Of a stretch of DNA of 64,000 bases, positions 18,221 to 27,877 are shown piece by piece. This DNA comes from Orbaceae bacterium BiB (GTDB lineage Bacteria > Pseudomonadota > Gammaproteobacteria > Enterobacterales > Orbaceae): contig CP133958.1 in the NCBI GenBank assembly GCA_036251205.1, positions 2,159,210 through 2,223,209 of the forward strand. Reading direction: 5' to 3'. The notes beneath the pieces were generated by a model. It was not told the DNA's origin. It saw only the letters and a program-made list of their open reading frames with translations, and did no database searches. Within the stretch, counting starts at the first letter, position 1. Every line of letters begins with the position of its first letter. Position numbers and translations under genes: made by a program.

Positions 18221-20364
18221 CATCTGAGAATAATTTAATCTCCCTAAATTTAAATGATAATGTTCTTTATATTAAAGAAACAAATGGGATTTTAGTTAAT
18301 AATGTGTATATAGGCTTTATCAAAATGGTTAATGTTAACGAGGCATCTGTGAGTGGAAATTCAGTTATTATTGATAGTGGAGACTTTCATGGCCGTGTTT
18401 ATGGAACTAACGTCGGTTTAATAGACTCTAGTTTGAATAACAAAGTAGTAAAGTTGTCGGCATCAGCTAATGTGTATTTTAATGGTGGAACTGTTTCAGA
18501 TTCTATTGTTGGTGTTGGAGCTTCCGTTACGGCTAATAATGGCCTTCGAGGGTTTGATGTGTTTGGCGAGGCATCGGGTAAAGTTTATATGAATGGAGGA
18601 AAAGTAAACGAAGATATTGTAGCGGTCGATATGACTGTTGCATCTTACTCCGATGATAATAATGATAAAACTATTTCTAAGGGTAATGGTTCAGTATTTA
18701 TGACTGATGGACAGGTAAATGGTGATATTCATGGTGCTTTTATTACGGCATTAACACCTTTCAAAAATAACGCTAATATGAGTGGGACAGGATACATAGA
18801 AGTAAGTGGTGGGCAGATTGGTGGAAATATATATGGTTTTACTATAATAGGTGGTCCAGATGGTGAAGCAAACTTTACAGGCAGTGTATCAATATTTAAT
18901 GATGTAACGTTTAGTGGTGAGTTATTTGGTGTTAATGTTATAGAAACTCCTTCGGGACATTACCAGCTTTTTAGCGGTAATACATTATCTATGGGAGCTA
19001 AACCATTAGAATTATCTAGATTAGGTAATTTTGAAAATTATAACTTTTATCTTAATAGTCATAATCAATCGATAGTTTATAACCATGATGATACGAATTC
19101 CCATACTGCACTAATTAAAGTGACGACTGAATTAGTCAATACTGATACTGCTGGGCCTAATGGCAAAATAGCTAATGTGTCTAATATTCAGTTGTCCGGT
19201 ATTTCAGGTGAGAATATTATTAATAAAGGTCAATCATTGATATTACTAGATGTCACTGGGGCGGATTTAACACAAGATTCTTATTCAAATGAAGTAAAGT
19301 TAAATACGATGTTTAATTTACCCATATAAAATCGAGTTAAAGTTGGACTAATTGGTACTGCAGACATATCTTATCAAGTCAACGATACAACAATAGTTGC
19401 AACAATTGATAATATCACAAAAAATAAAGAATCTATTGATAAAAATGTTAAACCGCTTGCCGAAGGTCGCTTAGCAGCAGTACAAAATGTAACTCGTGGC
19501 GCTGATTTATTAATGAGGGTAATCGAAGGTGAGAAAAAACCCGTGGGCACCTTTACCCCAATTGCCGTTATTGATGGAGGCATTAATAAATATAAAAGTG
19601 GTTCGAGCGTCGATACCCGTGACTACCGATTTATTGTAGGCTCTCAGTATCAATTATCGGATGATTTCTTAATGGGATTAACTGCAGAATATGGCCGCAG
19701 TAACTTTGATACCCATAATGAGTTTACATCAGGTAATGTCGATGGTAGTGGTCACTCTTATAACTACGGTGTATCTTTGTTTGGTAAATTACAAACTACA
19801 TTGAACTCAGGTAGTGAAATGTATATGAATGGGGCCATTCGTTTTGGTCGTACCGATACTGAATTCCAATCAGGTGATATTGTGATGGGAAGTGGTGAAA
19901 GTGCACATTATAAGAGTAAAGTCAATTATTGGGGGGCTATCTTAGGTGCTGGTTATATTTATCATTTAAACGATATCTCAAGTTTTGATACCTCAATTCA
20001 TTACTTATGGACTCGTTTAGGTCATGATAGCATTAATCTCGATGGGGATGCTGTTGACTTTGATAATTCATCATCATCACGTATTCAGTTAAAAGAACAA
20101 TATGGCTACCAACACTCTGATAATATCAAATTCACCTTAGCGGGTATCTATGAGTATGAAATGGATGGCGATGCTAATGCCAGTACGTATGGTATGGGAA
20201 TTGATGCACCAAGTGTAAAAGGTTCAACGGGTATAATGGAGATGGGGGTTGTTGCTACTCCAATTGAAGGTAATAAGGACTTTTCTCTTAACTTAAATTT
20301 CCGTGGTTACGCTGGTAAACGTGAAGGTGCGAGCGCGGCAGTTATCGTTAAATACGATTTCTAG
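18221..20364 (+). pseudogene. Autotransporter adhesin, 5'-truncated, in-frame stop
   Basis: One open frame runs from the IS6 edge (18221) to 20364, interrupted only by a TAA at 19327-19329. Upstream of the first ATG (18304) the frame is already coding (SENNLISLNL and so on), so the natural start and signal peptide were removed by the IS. After the stop the same frame continues NRVKVGLIGTADISYQV and then the complete beta-barrel (about 19510-20364) ending in VIVKYDF. The passenger has repeated GG-x-V/I-x-x-x-I beta-helix units such as YFNGGTVSDSIVG and YMNGGKVNEDIVA. With neither signal peptide nor continuity it should not be functional. Confidence 0.85.
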
Positions 20365-20379
20365 TTTATTATTCTATCT

Positions 20380-20423
20380 GGTACTGTCAAATTAACTTTT
20401 TCACACGAATTTTAATTTGACAG
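20380..20423 (-). mobile_element. IS6-family 3'-end fragment (44 bp)
   Basis: GGTACTGTCAAATTAACTTT followed by the subterminal TCACACGAATTTTAATTTGACA matches only the right end of the minus-oriented copies such as 11674. The rest of the element is gone. Confidence 0.7.
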
Positions 20424-20610
20424 TAACGTGTTACGTTAAATGCCTAGCTCACGGGCGATTTTTCTAATGCTTTGCCCTTGTGCAAAGCGAACATGAATAT
20501 TCACAAATATCTCCTTGGTTATCATAAATTCCCCGTACAAAAATGTACGGAATAATACCAGATGGATCAATTTTCAATGATCGTTTGTGGATCAGTTTTG
20601 CATGATCGGT
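20424..20610 (-). mobile_element. IS21-family end with istA N-terminal remnant
   Basis: On the minus strand an ATG at 20525 opens a 29-codon frame MITKEIFVNIHVRFAQGQSI then RKIARELGI and stop (20436). This is the helix-turn-helix start of IS21-type IstA, cut where the family continues S-R-N-T-V. Upstream are repeated TGATC-containing blocks (GGATCAATTTTCAATGATCG, GGATCAGTTTTGCATGATCG at about 20564-20607), like the multiple terminal repeats of IS21 elements. Confidence 0.6.
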
Positions 20611-20611
20611 G

Positions 20612-20819
20612 ACAAGAAAACATCATTGATCGCATTTTGAATAACACTTGATGCTATTCCTGATACACCTGAAGCTAAATCAACTTGATTACCAACTTTA
20701 TCAATAATAGCTTGAAGTTTATCAAGATCTATATCAGAGACTTCCAACGAAATACCAATTGTTGATGCTGCATAAATCAGTTGTTTTGTTACTTCAACTC
20801 GACAAACATTATTGCTTAT
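20612..20819 (-). pseudogene. Orphan coding remnant of unknown origin
   Basis: The minus strand is open across this segment and reads NNVCRVEVTKQLIYAASTIG and later VDLASGVSGIASSVIQNAIN, a composition that looks protein-like. Both ends are cut by IS remnants. I do not recognise the parent gene; a large surface or toxin-type protein is possible but not shown. Confidence 0.35.
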
Positions 20820-20951
20820 AAAACCTTTCGAATTTTAGCTGAGCGTCGATTTAAGGAGTGGGGCACTATTACCCAAGTTGCGCCTGAATTTCAAAATTAG
20901 GGATTAAATATCAAATTAAGATTTATTGTTAAAAGTTAATTTGACAGTGCC
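20820..20951 (+). mobile_element. IS6-family 3' fragment
   Basis: Contains the last about 25 transposase codons (KTFRILAERRFKEWG to PEFQN and stop) and the right terminus ending TTGACAGTGCC at 20951. It lies just upstream of the rhaS promoter region; the 169 bases from 20952 to 21120 should contain that promoter but show no clear boxes. Confidence 0.8.
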
Positions 20952-21120
20952 ATGGTGCACTTTTCAACAATATTTGACATGATAAATGTGAGCCCCCTCA
21001 CAATACTAAAAAAAATCAATCAAATCTATAAAATTTGGCCATCCTGATATTTATTATAGCCTTTTTTTAAAGGTTAACTTTTTTTTTAAGATTTACAATA
21101 ATAAAAAAGAGGGGGATAAG

Positions 21121-21933
21121 ATGATTCAAAAGTTATTTGAAAAAGATTATTTTTTGTCAAAAAATCAGGCGATTGTAATAGAGCCTCGCACACCTCAACC
21201 TGTTTACCCAGAACATACACATGATTTTAATGAGATTGTGATCGTCACAGATGGATTTGGAAAACATATTATTAATGGTCACCTTTATCACTTATATCCG
21301 GGCATGATGTTTTATGTACATGCTACAGATTCCCATTTATATGAACATGTTAAAAATTTACACCTGACCAATATTCTATTTAAAATGCCGGATAAATTTA
21401 CGTTTATTAATAACATTAATACGTTGATTCCTAATCATAAAAATGAAAACTCGCACTATTTTTTAGATAAAAAATGTAACGATAAAATTAAAAAATTAGT
21501 ATTCGAACTTAACGATAGCACCTTAAATGCGCCGGCTTATAAAGAAAGCTTGTTCCTACAATTGCTTATTTTACTTAAAGAAAATCAATATGTAGAGGAT
21601 GGGAGTGGTTCCAGTGATCAACGTGTAAATCAACTACTTCGCTGGCTACAAATTCATTTTAAAGAACAAATCGATTGGGCGTTGATTGCGGAAAAATTCG
21701 CTTTGTCATCAAGAACATTACATAGAAAAATGAAAAGTGAAATGAATATTACGCCGCAGCGTTATTTAACTAAATTAAGACTTGCAGAAGCCTATTTTCA
21801 GCTTCATTATACGGAGTCAAATATTACAACGATTGCTCAAAATTGTGGTTTTAATGATAGTTCTTATTTTTCGACTTGCTTTAAAAATGAATTTCATATT
21901 ACCCCAAAAGAGTTAAGGGATAACCCTAGTTAA
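21121..21933 (+). CDS. rhaS: L-rhamnose operon activator RhaS (AraC family)
   Basis: A 270-residue AraC/XylS regulator. The N-terminal cupin region aligns well by eye with E. coli RhaS: VIEPRTPQPVYPEHTHDFNEIVIV in place of VAIEPRLPQ...PEHHHDFHEIVIV, and HLYEHVKNLHLTNILF in place of HLYEHTDNLCLTNVLY. The C-terminal two helix-turn-helix motifs include FALSSRTLHRKMKSEMNITP and NCGFNDSSYFSTCFKNEF. RhaS with bound rhamnose activates rhaBAD and rhaT. GAGGGGGATAAG before the ATG gives a good ribosome-binding site. rhaR follows 28 bases later. Confidence 0.92.
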   Translation: MIQKLFEKDYFLSKNQAIVIEPRTPQPVYPEHTHDFNEIVIVTDGFGKHIINGHLYHLYPGMMFYVHATDSHLYEHVKNLHLTNILFKMPDKFTFINNINTLIPNHKNENSHYFLDKKCNDKIKKLVFELNDSTLNAPAYKESLFLQLLILLKENQYVEDGSGSSDQRVNQLLRWLQIHFKEQIDWALIAEKFALSSRTLHRKMKSEMNITPQRYLTKLRLAEAYFQLHYTESNITTIAQNCGFNDSSYFSTCFKNEFHITPKELRDNPS

Positions 21934-21961
21934 TATATTATAAAGAATAAAAGGGCACGGA

Positions 21962-22831
21962 ATGATAAAACCTTTATATTTATGTAATCAAGATTATTTT
22001 ATTTCGCCACTTAATACTGTCACCGTAGAAAAAAGAGAAAATCAAGTTGCTTTCCCTAGGCATTATCATGAATTTTATGAGCTCGTTATCGTTTCTGCTG
22101 GTAATGGTATGCATTCTTGGAATGATGAGACTCACCCTATCACCTGTGGTGATGTTTTATATATTAACTCAGATGATATACATAGCTACCAGTCGGTTAA
22201 TCAATTACAACTCAATAATATTCTCTATCAAAGAGAACTATTATCAATATCAGCGGTTATAGAACAGTATCTTCCTCATAAATCATTACCGCAGGCTGAA
22301 CGGTTTTGGCGTATTCATCCCTCTTTTTTAAAGCAGATATCACTTTTAACTGAACAATTACAAGTCGAATCAAAAAAGAACAATATGTCCTCCATTCATT
22401 TATCCGAGTCGTTACTTTTACAATTAGTTATCTTACTACACCGCTTTAGGTATCAGCCGAATACCAATTTCCCCGCACCAACACATCAATTAGATATTTT
22501 ATTTACTGTATTGCACAATAGTATTGCTCGGTCATTTAATCTTGAGCATTTTTGCCAACAGCAAAAAATCCCATCACGTTCACTAATAAGGATTTTTAAA
22601 AATCAAACGGGAATGACTATTACAGAATATTTACAACAGCTTAAAGCGGCAAAAGCAATGAATTTATTACGTAATACCCAGTATTCTATTAGTATTATTG
22701 CTAATGAATGTGGCTATGAAGATAGTAACTATTTTTCAGCGGTATTTAGAAAAATAGCTAATCAGACACCCTCCCAGTATCGCGCAAAATTTCACCATAA
22801 AAAAAATAGGGGTTTAGTAACCCCCAGGTAA
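21962..22831 (+). CDS. rhaR: Rhamnose regulator RhaR (AraC family)
   Basis: A 289-residue AraC-type protein resembling RhaR: FPRHYHEFYELVIVSAGNGMH near residue 26, a cupin domain, and a C-terminal DNA-binding domain with SLIRIFKNQTGMTITEYLQQ and ECGYEDSNYFSAVF. In enterics RhaR binds rhamnose and activates transcription of rhaSR itself. The C-terminus is followed by a short basic tail. It is convergent with rhaM (22882), and the hairpin that ends the opposing operon lies inside its last codons. Confidence 0.9.
   Translation: MIKPLYLCNQDYFISPLNTVTVEKRENQVAFPRHYHEFYELVIVSAGNGMHSWNDETHPITCGDVLYINSDDIHSYQSVNQLQLNNILYQRELLSISAVIEQYLPHKSLPQAERFWRIHPSFLKQISLLTEQLQVESKKNNMSSIHLSESLLLQLVILLHRFRYQPNTNFPAPTHQLDILFTVLHNSIARSFNLEHFCQQQKIPSRSLIRIFKNQTGMTITEYLQQLKAAKAMNLLRNTQYSISIIANECGYEDSNYFSAVFRKIANQTPSQYRAKFHHKKNRGLVTPR
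22796..22826 (-). terminator. Terminator of the rha operon (minus strand)
   Basis: GGGGTT-TAGT-AACCCC (22809-22824) forms a 6-bp stem that is followed on the minus strand by a run of about eight T residues. It sits within the 3' end of rhaR and about 60 bases beyond the rhaM stop. Confidence 0.65.
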
Positions 22832-22881
22832 AAAATATTATTAATTTTTCCTATTTAAATAACCAATAGAAAATTAGAGCA

Positions 22882-23196
22882 TTATTCTAAGTAAAAAACA
22901 GGTAAAAGTGTTTCGCTTATTGGGCTATGATCCGGGTTACTTGGCATAATATCATGCATAAAAGCCCACCATTTTTGACATGCTGCGGTTTGAGAAACTG
23001 CATTCCATCGATCCTCTGATTCTATTTCTACATAGGCAAATAAAAGATTACGTTTTGTATCTAAAAAAATAGAGTAATGATGAGCACCATGCGTTTTTAG
23101 TTCTGCAACTAATTCGGGAAAAATTTCATCATGCCTTTTTTTATATTCGGCATGTTTATTCGGATTAACTTGCATAACAGTGGCTTTTCTTATCAT
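22882..23196 (-). CDS. rhaM: L-rhamnose mutarotase RhaM
   Basis: A 104-residue protein, exactly the enteric RhaM length. It has the start [29 protein letters not shown] with the catalytic H22, the [17 protein letters not shown] strand, and the C-terminal WWAFMHDIM motif. It interconverts alpha and beta anomers of L-rhamnose so that the isomerase receives its preferred form. It is the last gene of the catabolic operon, 37 bases after fucO. Confidence 0.95.
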   Translation of the reverse strand: MIRKATVMQVNPNKHAEYKKRHDEIFPELVAELKTHGAHHYSIFLDTKRNLLFAYVEIESEDRWNAVSQTAACQKWWAFMHDIMPSNPDHSPISETLLPVFYLE

Positions 23197-23233
23197 GGTC
23201 CCTCCTCAATTATATTGAGTAAAATAAGTCATA

Positions 23234-24388
23234 TTAATAAATCGCGCGATAAAGCGCGTCAATTTCAGCCATGCTTGCATCGCGTGGATTACCACCAGCA
23301 CAAACATCATTAAAAGCCGCCTGAGCAAGCGCAGGGATATCGTCTTGTTTAACGCCAATTTCTTTTAAGGTTGCTGGAATGCCGACATCCTTATTTAATT
23401 GTTTCACCGCATCAACGGCAGCCTTACGAGCCGCTTCAATACTCATCGCTTCCGTACCTTGAATACCCATTGCTTTCGCAATGTCTCGGTATTTATCTTC
23501 AGTAAAATCAGCATTAAACGCCATCAGATGTGGTAACAATACCGCATTAGCCACGCCGTGCGGCGTACCATAAAATGCGCCAAGTGGGTGCGCCATACCA
23601 TGTACCAAACCTAAACCGACATTCGAAAAGCCCATGCCGGCAATATACTGGCCTAATGCCATGTCTTCGCCGCCTTTACCAACGCCTTTGACTGAATCAC
23701 GTAGTGAGCGTGAAATAATCTCGATCGCTTTAAGATGAAGCATATCTGATAATTCCCAAGCGCCTTTAGTGATGTAGCCTTCAATTGCATGGGTTAATGC
23801 GTCAACGCCTGTCGCCGCTTTTAAACTTGCTGGCATGCTTGCCATCATATCTGAGTCAATAATCGCAACGGCAGGGATATCGTGAGGATCAACGCAGACA
23901 AATTTACGTTTCTTTTCTTCATCGGTGATGACGTAGTTAATTGTTACTTCCGCTGCGGTACCGGCGGTTGTGGGAATCGCGATAGTTGGAACCGCAGGGT
24001 TTTTAGTTGGTGCAACGCCTTCTAGGCTACGCACATCGGCAAATTCAGGATTATTGATGATAATGCCAATCGCTTTAGCGGTATCTTGCGGCGAGCCGCC
24101 ACCAATTGCGATTAAGTAATCTGCGCCAGATTGCTTAAATACACTAACTCCTTTTTGCACAATGGCAATGGTGGGATTCGGTATAACTTCATCAAAAATT
24201 TGGTAACTTAAGCCCGCTTTATCAAGCAGGTTAGTGACTTTAGTTGCAACGTTGAATTTAATTAAATCTTTATCGGTTACGATTAATGCTTTTTTAAAAC
24301 CGCGATTTTTGACTTCATCAACGATGTTGCTAATTGAACCTACACCAAAGTAAGATGTTTCATTTAATATCATTCGATAAGACATCAT
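23234..24388 (-). CDS. fucO: Lactaldehyde reductase FucO (iron alcohol dehydrogenase)
   Basis: A 384-residue group III iron-dependent alcohol dehydrogenase. The NAD-binding GGGSPQDTAK motif is near residue 97, and the iron ligands are in GVDALTHAIEGY (Asp and His) and HGMAHPLGAFYGTPHG (two His). FucO reduces L-lactaldehyde, produced by rhamnulose-1-phosphate cleavage, to L-1,2-propanediol, regenerating NAD+ under anaerobic conditions. In E. coli it belongs to the fucose operon; its place here between rhaT and rhaM suggests a dedicated role in rhamnose fermentation. The ATG codes MMSYRMILNET; the second methionine is an equally possible start. Confidence 0.93.
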   Translation of the reverse strand: MMSYRMILNETSYFGVGSISNIVDEVKNRGFKKALIVTDKDLIKFNVATKVTNLLDKAGLSYQIFDEVIPNPTIAIVQKGVSVFKQSGADYLIAIGGGSPQDTAKAIGIIINNPEFADVRSLEGVAPTKNPAVPTIAIPTTAGTAAEVTINYVITDEEKKRKFVCVDPHDIPAVAIIDSDMMASMPASLKAATGVDALTHAIEGYITKGAWELSDMLHLKAIEIISRSLRDSVKGVGKGGEDMALGQYIAGMGFSNVGLGLVHGMAHPLGAFYGTPHGVANAVLLPHLMAFNADFTEDKYRDIAKAMGIQGTEAMSIEAARKAAVDAVKQLNKDVGIPATLKEIGVKQDDIPALAQAAFNDVCAGGNPRDASMAEIDALYRAIY

Positions 24389-24401
24389 GTTTTCCTTTTA
24401 A

Positions 24402-25436
24402 TTAGTTTGCCATACCTAAACCAACAATATTGGCAGCAACAATAATAATTAAACAACCAATACAAAGTACTCTTACTGGTTTGCGGCCAGTGCCTGTCCA
24501 CTCTTTTAACACTAAGCCGACGATACCACCACATAATACGTAGAAACTCATGTGTAACATCCAGCTCATAAAGTCATATTCAGACGGAATGTTGGCATGT
24601 CCCCAAGCATAGAAAAAGAATTGGAAGTACCACATCGCACCACCAAGAATCGCAAATAGCGCATTGCTAATGAGTAGCGTTTTGCCAACTGACATATCTT
24701 TTTTGAATGAGAGATCTTTTTTGACACAAAGTCTTGAAATACAAAAACCTAAGTTGATAACAGCGCCACCGCCCATAATAACAACGTAGCTAGGTAGGGC
24801 GACATAAAGCGAATCGACGCCAATGTTCGCGGCTTCAACATGCATAGGGACCGCAAAGCTCATTGCAAATGACATTCCAGCAGAAAAAACACCACACATT
24901 ACGGCAAGTAATAGGCCTTTTTTAAGATTGAAATCTTCGACTTTAACCCCAATGGCACGTTCTTTAAGTAAACCCGCATAAGTCACGACGGCAACCCCCA
25001 TCACGGCGACTAAAACCCCGACAATCGTCATTTTTCCGCCCGTTGTCGAAATTAACTCGCCAAATCGACCTTGAATAATTGGTGTCATTAATGTCCCAAT
25101 AATTAGGGTAATACCAATGGCAATACCAATCCCCATTGACATACCGAGGTAACGCATCGTTAAACCATAACCAATATTACCAATCCCCCACATTGCACCA
25201 AAAAGAAAAACGGGAATAAGTATGCTTGAGCTGAATGAAGCATAATAGCTCCAAAAATCAGGCAATAAACAATAACTGATGGCCCATGGTAAAATGATCC
25301 ATGAAAATATCCCCGCAATTGACCACATGGTTTCCCAAGACCAATTTTTTACTTTTTTCATTGGTGCATAAAAACATGCTGCTGACGCCGCACCCACAAA
25401 GTGCCAAAAAATACCTAAAATAATTGAACTACCCAT
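24402..25436 (-). CDS. rhaT: L-rhamnose:H+ symporter RhaT
   Basis: A 344-residue inner-membrane protein with ten predicted helices, the same length as E. coli RhaT and very similar by eye ([20 protein letters not shown] at the N-terminus; [39 protein letters not shown]). It imports rhamnose with a proton. It is followed by fucO after 13 bases and preceded by a 295-base gap after rhaD containing an unusual nested inverted repeat. Confidence 0.96.
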   Translation of the reverse strand: MGSSIILGIFWHFVGAASAACFYAPMKKVKNWSWETMWSIAGIFSWIILPWAISYCLLPDFWSYYASFSSSILIPVFLFGAMWGIGNIGYGLTMRYLGMSMGIGIAIGITLIIGTLMTPIIQGRFGELISTTGGKMTIVGVLVAVMGVAVVTYAGLLKERAIGVKVEDFNLKKGLLLAVMCGVFSAGMSFAMSFAVPMHVEAANIGVDSLYVALPSYVVIMGGGAVINLGFCISRLCVKKDLSFKKDMSVGKTLLISNALFAILGGAMWYFQFFFYAWGHANIPSEYDFMSWMLHMSFYVLCGGIVGLVLKEWTGTGRKPVRVLCIGCLIIIVAANIVGLGMAN

Positions 25437-25731
25437 ATTTGTTGTTCCTTTTATTATTTTATTTTTTTAATTCTATTCGCTTTGTTATCCCACCAGCATA
25501 AATTAGTCAATCATGACATTTAGTCTTATACTCTTGACCAATGAAGATGTTCGAAAATAGTGTTTAAAATCAGAAGCGGAGATCTCTCAGGGATTCGCCC
25601 TGAACCCTATTAAAACCAGAGCGAGAAGAAAATCCTCTAATTACTCCGCTTGTCACAACGCTAAAGTCAAAACTCAAAAATAAAGCATCTTGATTTCACT
25701 TGGGTATCAACCAATAAGAATTACATGTGAA
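25437..25731. repeat. rhaT-rhaD intergenic region with nested inverted repeats
   Basis: The gap holds an 8-bp perfect inverted repeat, AAGCGGAG at 25574-25581 and CTCCGCTT at 25644-25651, enclosing a small hairpin TCAGGG-ATTCG-CCCTGA at about 25587-25603. It resembles a mobile repeat (REP/MITE-like) more than a terminator since no T run follows. It may reduce readthrough from rhaD into rhaT or mark a processing site. Confidence 0.5.
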
Positions 25732-26553
25732 TTAATCTAAAATACCTTGTGTTGGTGTTACCCCAAAACGCTCGGCTAATAAAATAAATTGTTCGGTACT
25801 TATCGTTTGCTTTTTCCCGCCCATTGATAATACTTTAACGGCAATTTCTGCCGATTTTTCAGCAGTATCAATTAAGCCAAAAGCATCATCTAATGACGGT
25901 CCTGAACCAAAAATACCGTGAAAAGCCCATAAAACAAGCGCATGCTTATTCATTTGTTTTGCTGTTTCATAACCTATTTCATCTTTTCCTGGCACCATCC
26001 AAGGCACAATGCCGACTCCTTCAGGGAAAACTACTAAACACTCGGTACTCATTTCCCATAATAATCGGGTTAGTTCTGCATTATTAAGCTCAATAACGTA
26101 AGTCAACGCAATAAGGTTGGTGGCGTGGCAATGCATAATAACGCGATCGGTGTTATTGGTTATCTTCATACGGACAATATGTGATTGTAAGTGTGCGGCT
26201 AATTCAGATGTTGGCACACCGCCATTAACCAGTCCCCACATAATGTAATAGCCTTTACCTTGCTCATCGACTTTCACTATCGCTAACGTATCTGTTGGAT
26301 CTAAAATGACATTTCTAAAAAACTTACCTGAGCCCGTGACAATAAAATATTGGTTTGCTAACGCCGCAATATCCTGAGTTAATGAGACGTGGCGTGGATT
26401 TTGATAGAAATCACTTTTAAATGAAGTAATGTCATCTTCTAACAATCGCATTGTAATATTGCCACCATTGCGCTCATCCCAGCCTTTTAGCCACATATCA
26501 TAAGTCGCCTTAATCATTCCCTTAACAAACCATGAAGAAAGAATCTGTTGCAT
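25732..26553 (-). CDS. rhaD: Rhamnulose-1-phosphate aldolase RhaD
   Basis: A 273-residue class II aldolase (enteric enzyme 274). It has the catalytic glutamate region [15 protein letters not shown] near residues 110-124, the zinc ligands in [13 protein letters not shown] and the third histidine in [15 protein letters not shown]. It cleaves L-rhamnulose 1-phosphate into dihydroxyacetone phosphate and L-lactaldehyde. The start is 10 bases after the rhaA stop, with a good AAGGAAAATAG ribosome-binding site. Confidence 0.96.
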   Translation of the reverse strand: MQQILSSWFVKGMIKATYDMWLKGWDERNGGNITMRLLEDDITSFKSDFYQNPRHVSLTQDIAALANQYFIVTGSGKFFRNVILDPTDTLAIVKVDEQGKGYYIMWGLVNGGVPTSELAAHLQSHIVRMKITNNTDRVIMHCHATNLIALTYVIELNNAELTRLLWEMSTECLVVFPEGVGIVPWMVPGKDEIGYETAKQMNKHALVLWAFHGIFGSGPSLDDAFGLIDTAEKSAEIAVKVLSMGGKKQTISTEQFILLAERFGVTPTQGILD

Positions 26554-26563
26554 GCTATTTTCC

Positions 26564-27826
26564 TTATTTACGATTATTTAAAACGTCTTTTTCATATTGG
26601 CGAACATTGTCAAGCCACAGGCTACCGACTGGTGTATTATTCTTTTCACAGTAGTAATCCCAAACCGCTTGCCAAGGTAATGATTTTTGCTCTTCGAGAA
26701 GTGCAAGGCGAGCAGTAAAATCACCATTTAGTTCTAACTTTCTGAGTTGTGCAGTAGGTTCTAATAACGCTTTTAATAATGCTTTTTTCATATTGCGAGT
26801 GCCAATAACCCAAGCCGCAATGCGATTGATTGAAGCATCAAAGAAATCTAAGCCAATATGCACGCGATCAAATAAATTATTACGAATAATTTCACTGGCA
26901 ATCGCTTGTGTTTCATCGTCAAATAAAACCACGTGATCACTATCCCATCTAACCGGCCGGCTAACATGCAATAAAAGATGCTCAACAAAAGGCATCACTG
27001 CTGATATTTTGTCTGAAATAACTTCAGTCGGGTGAAAATGCCCAGCATCTAAGCATAATGCGGTTTTACGTGAAGAGGCATAAGCAACATAAAATTCGTT
27101 AGAGCCGGCGGTATAAGACTCTAAGCCAATACCAAATAATTTACTTTCTACAGCGTCTATGTGATATTTCGTGTCAATTTTTTCACTAATCATTTCATCT
27201 AATGATTCAACTAAACGCTGCCTTGGGCCGAAGCGATCAACCGGAATATCTTTCATCCCATCGGGAAGCCATATATTCATCACCGATGCGCTGCCTAGTT
27301 CTCGACCAAAGTATTCTGAAACTTTGCGGCAGGCTTTACCATGATCAATCCAAAATTGACGAATTTCCTGATTTGAATGAGTTAAGGTTCCTTCGCTACT
27401 TAAAGGATGAGAAAAATAGGTGGGGTTAAAATCAAGTCCCATTTTATGTTGCTTAGCCCAATTGACCCAATTAGCAAAATGTTCTGGTTTGACTTCATTA
27501 CGGTCAATTTTTTTATCTGCTTCTAGGTAAGATGCATGCAAGTTTAAACGTTTTGCACCCGGGATTAGGCTAAATGCTTTATCTAAGTCAGACCGAAGCT
27601 CTGTTGCATTACGCGCTTTACCTGGATAATTGCCCGTTGCTTGAATTCCGCCAGTAAGTTCGCCTTCTTGTTTTTCAAAACCCGTCACATCATCACCTTG
27701 CCAGCAATGAATAGAAATAGGCAATTTATCCAATCCTGACATTGCTTTTTCGGTATCGACACCGATTTCTATAAACCGTTGTTTCGCTATTTCATAAGCT
27801 TTCTGCGTTGTTGTCATCTTGACCAT
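26564..27826 (-). CDS. rhaA: L-rhamnose isomerase RhaA
   Basis: A 420-residue TIM-barrel isomerase (enteric enzyme about 419). Conserved regions include [15 protein letters not shown] at residue 37, [38 protein letters not shown] with metal-binding residues, and [15 protein letters not shown]. It converts L-rhamnose to L-rhamnulose, the first intracellular step. It lies 51 bases after rhaB and 10 bases before rhaD. An alternative start at the third codon ([11 protein letters not shown]) is possible; ATGGTCAAGATG gives two candidates. Confidence 0.96.
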   Translation of the reverse strand: MVKMTTTQKAYEIAKQRFIEIGVDTEKAMSGLDKLPISIHCWQGDDVTGFEKQEGELTGGIQATGNYPGKARNATELRSDLDKAFSLIPGAKRLNLHASYLEADKKIDRNEVKPEHFANWVNWAKQHKMGLDFNPTYFSHPLSSEGTLTHSNQEIRQFWIDHGKACRKVSEYFGRELGSASVMNIWLPDGMKDIPVDRFGPRQRLVESLDEMISEKIDTKYHIDAVESKLFGIGLESYTAGSNEFYVAYASSRKTALCLDAGHFHPTEVISDKISAVMPFVEHLLLHVSRPVRWDSDHVVLFDDETQAIASEIIRNNLFDRVHIGLDFFDASINRIAAWVIGTRNMKKALLKALLEPTAQLRKLELNGDFTARLALLEEQKSLPWQAVWDYYCEKNNTPVGSLWLDNVRQYEKDVLNNRK

Positions 27827-27877
27827 CCTTATTTTAATAAAATTTGAAATGTTAAATTTATTGCGTGTTTTGTCACA

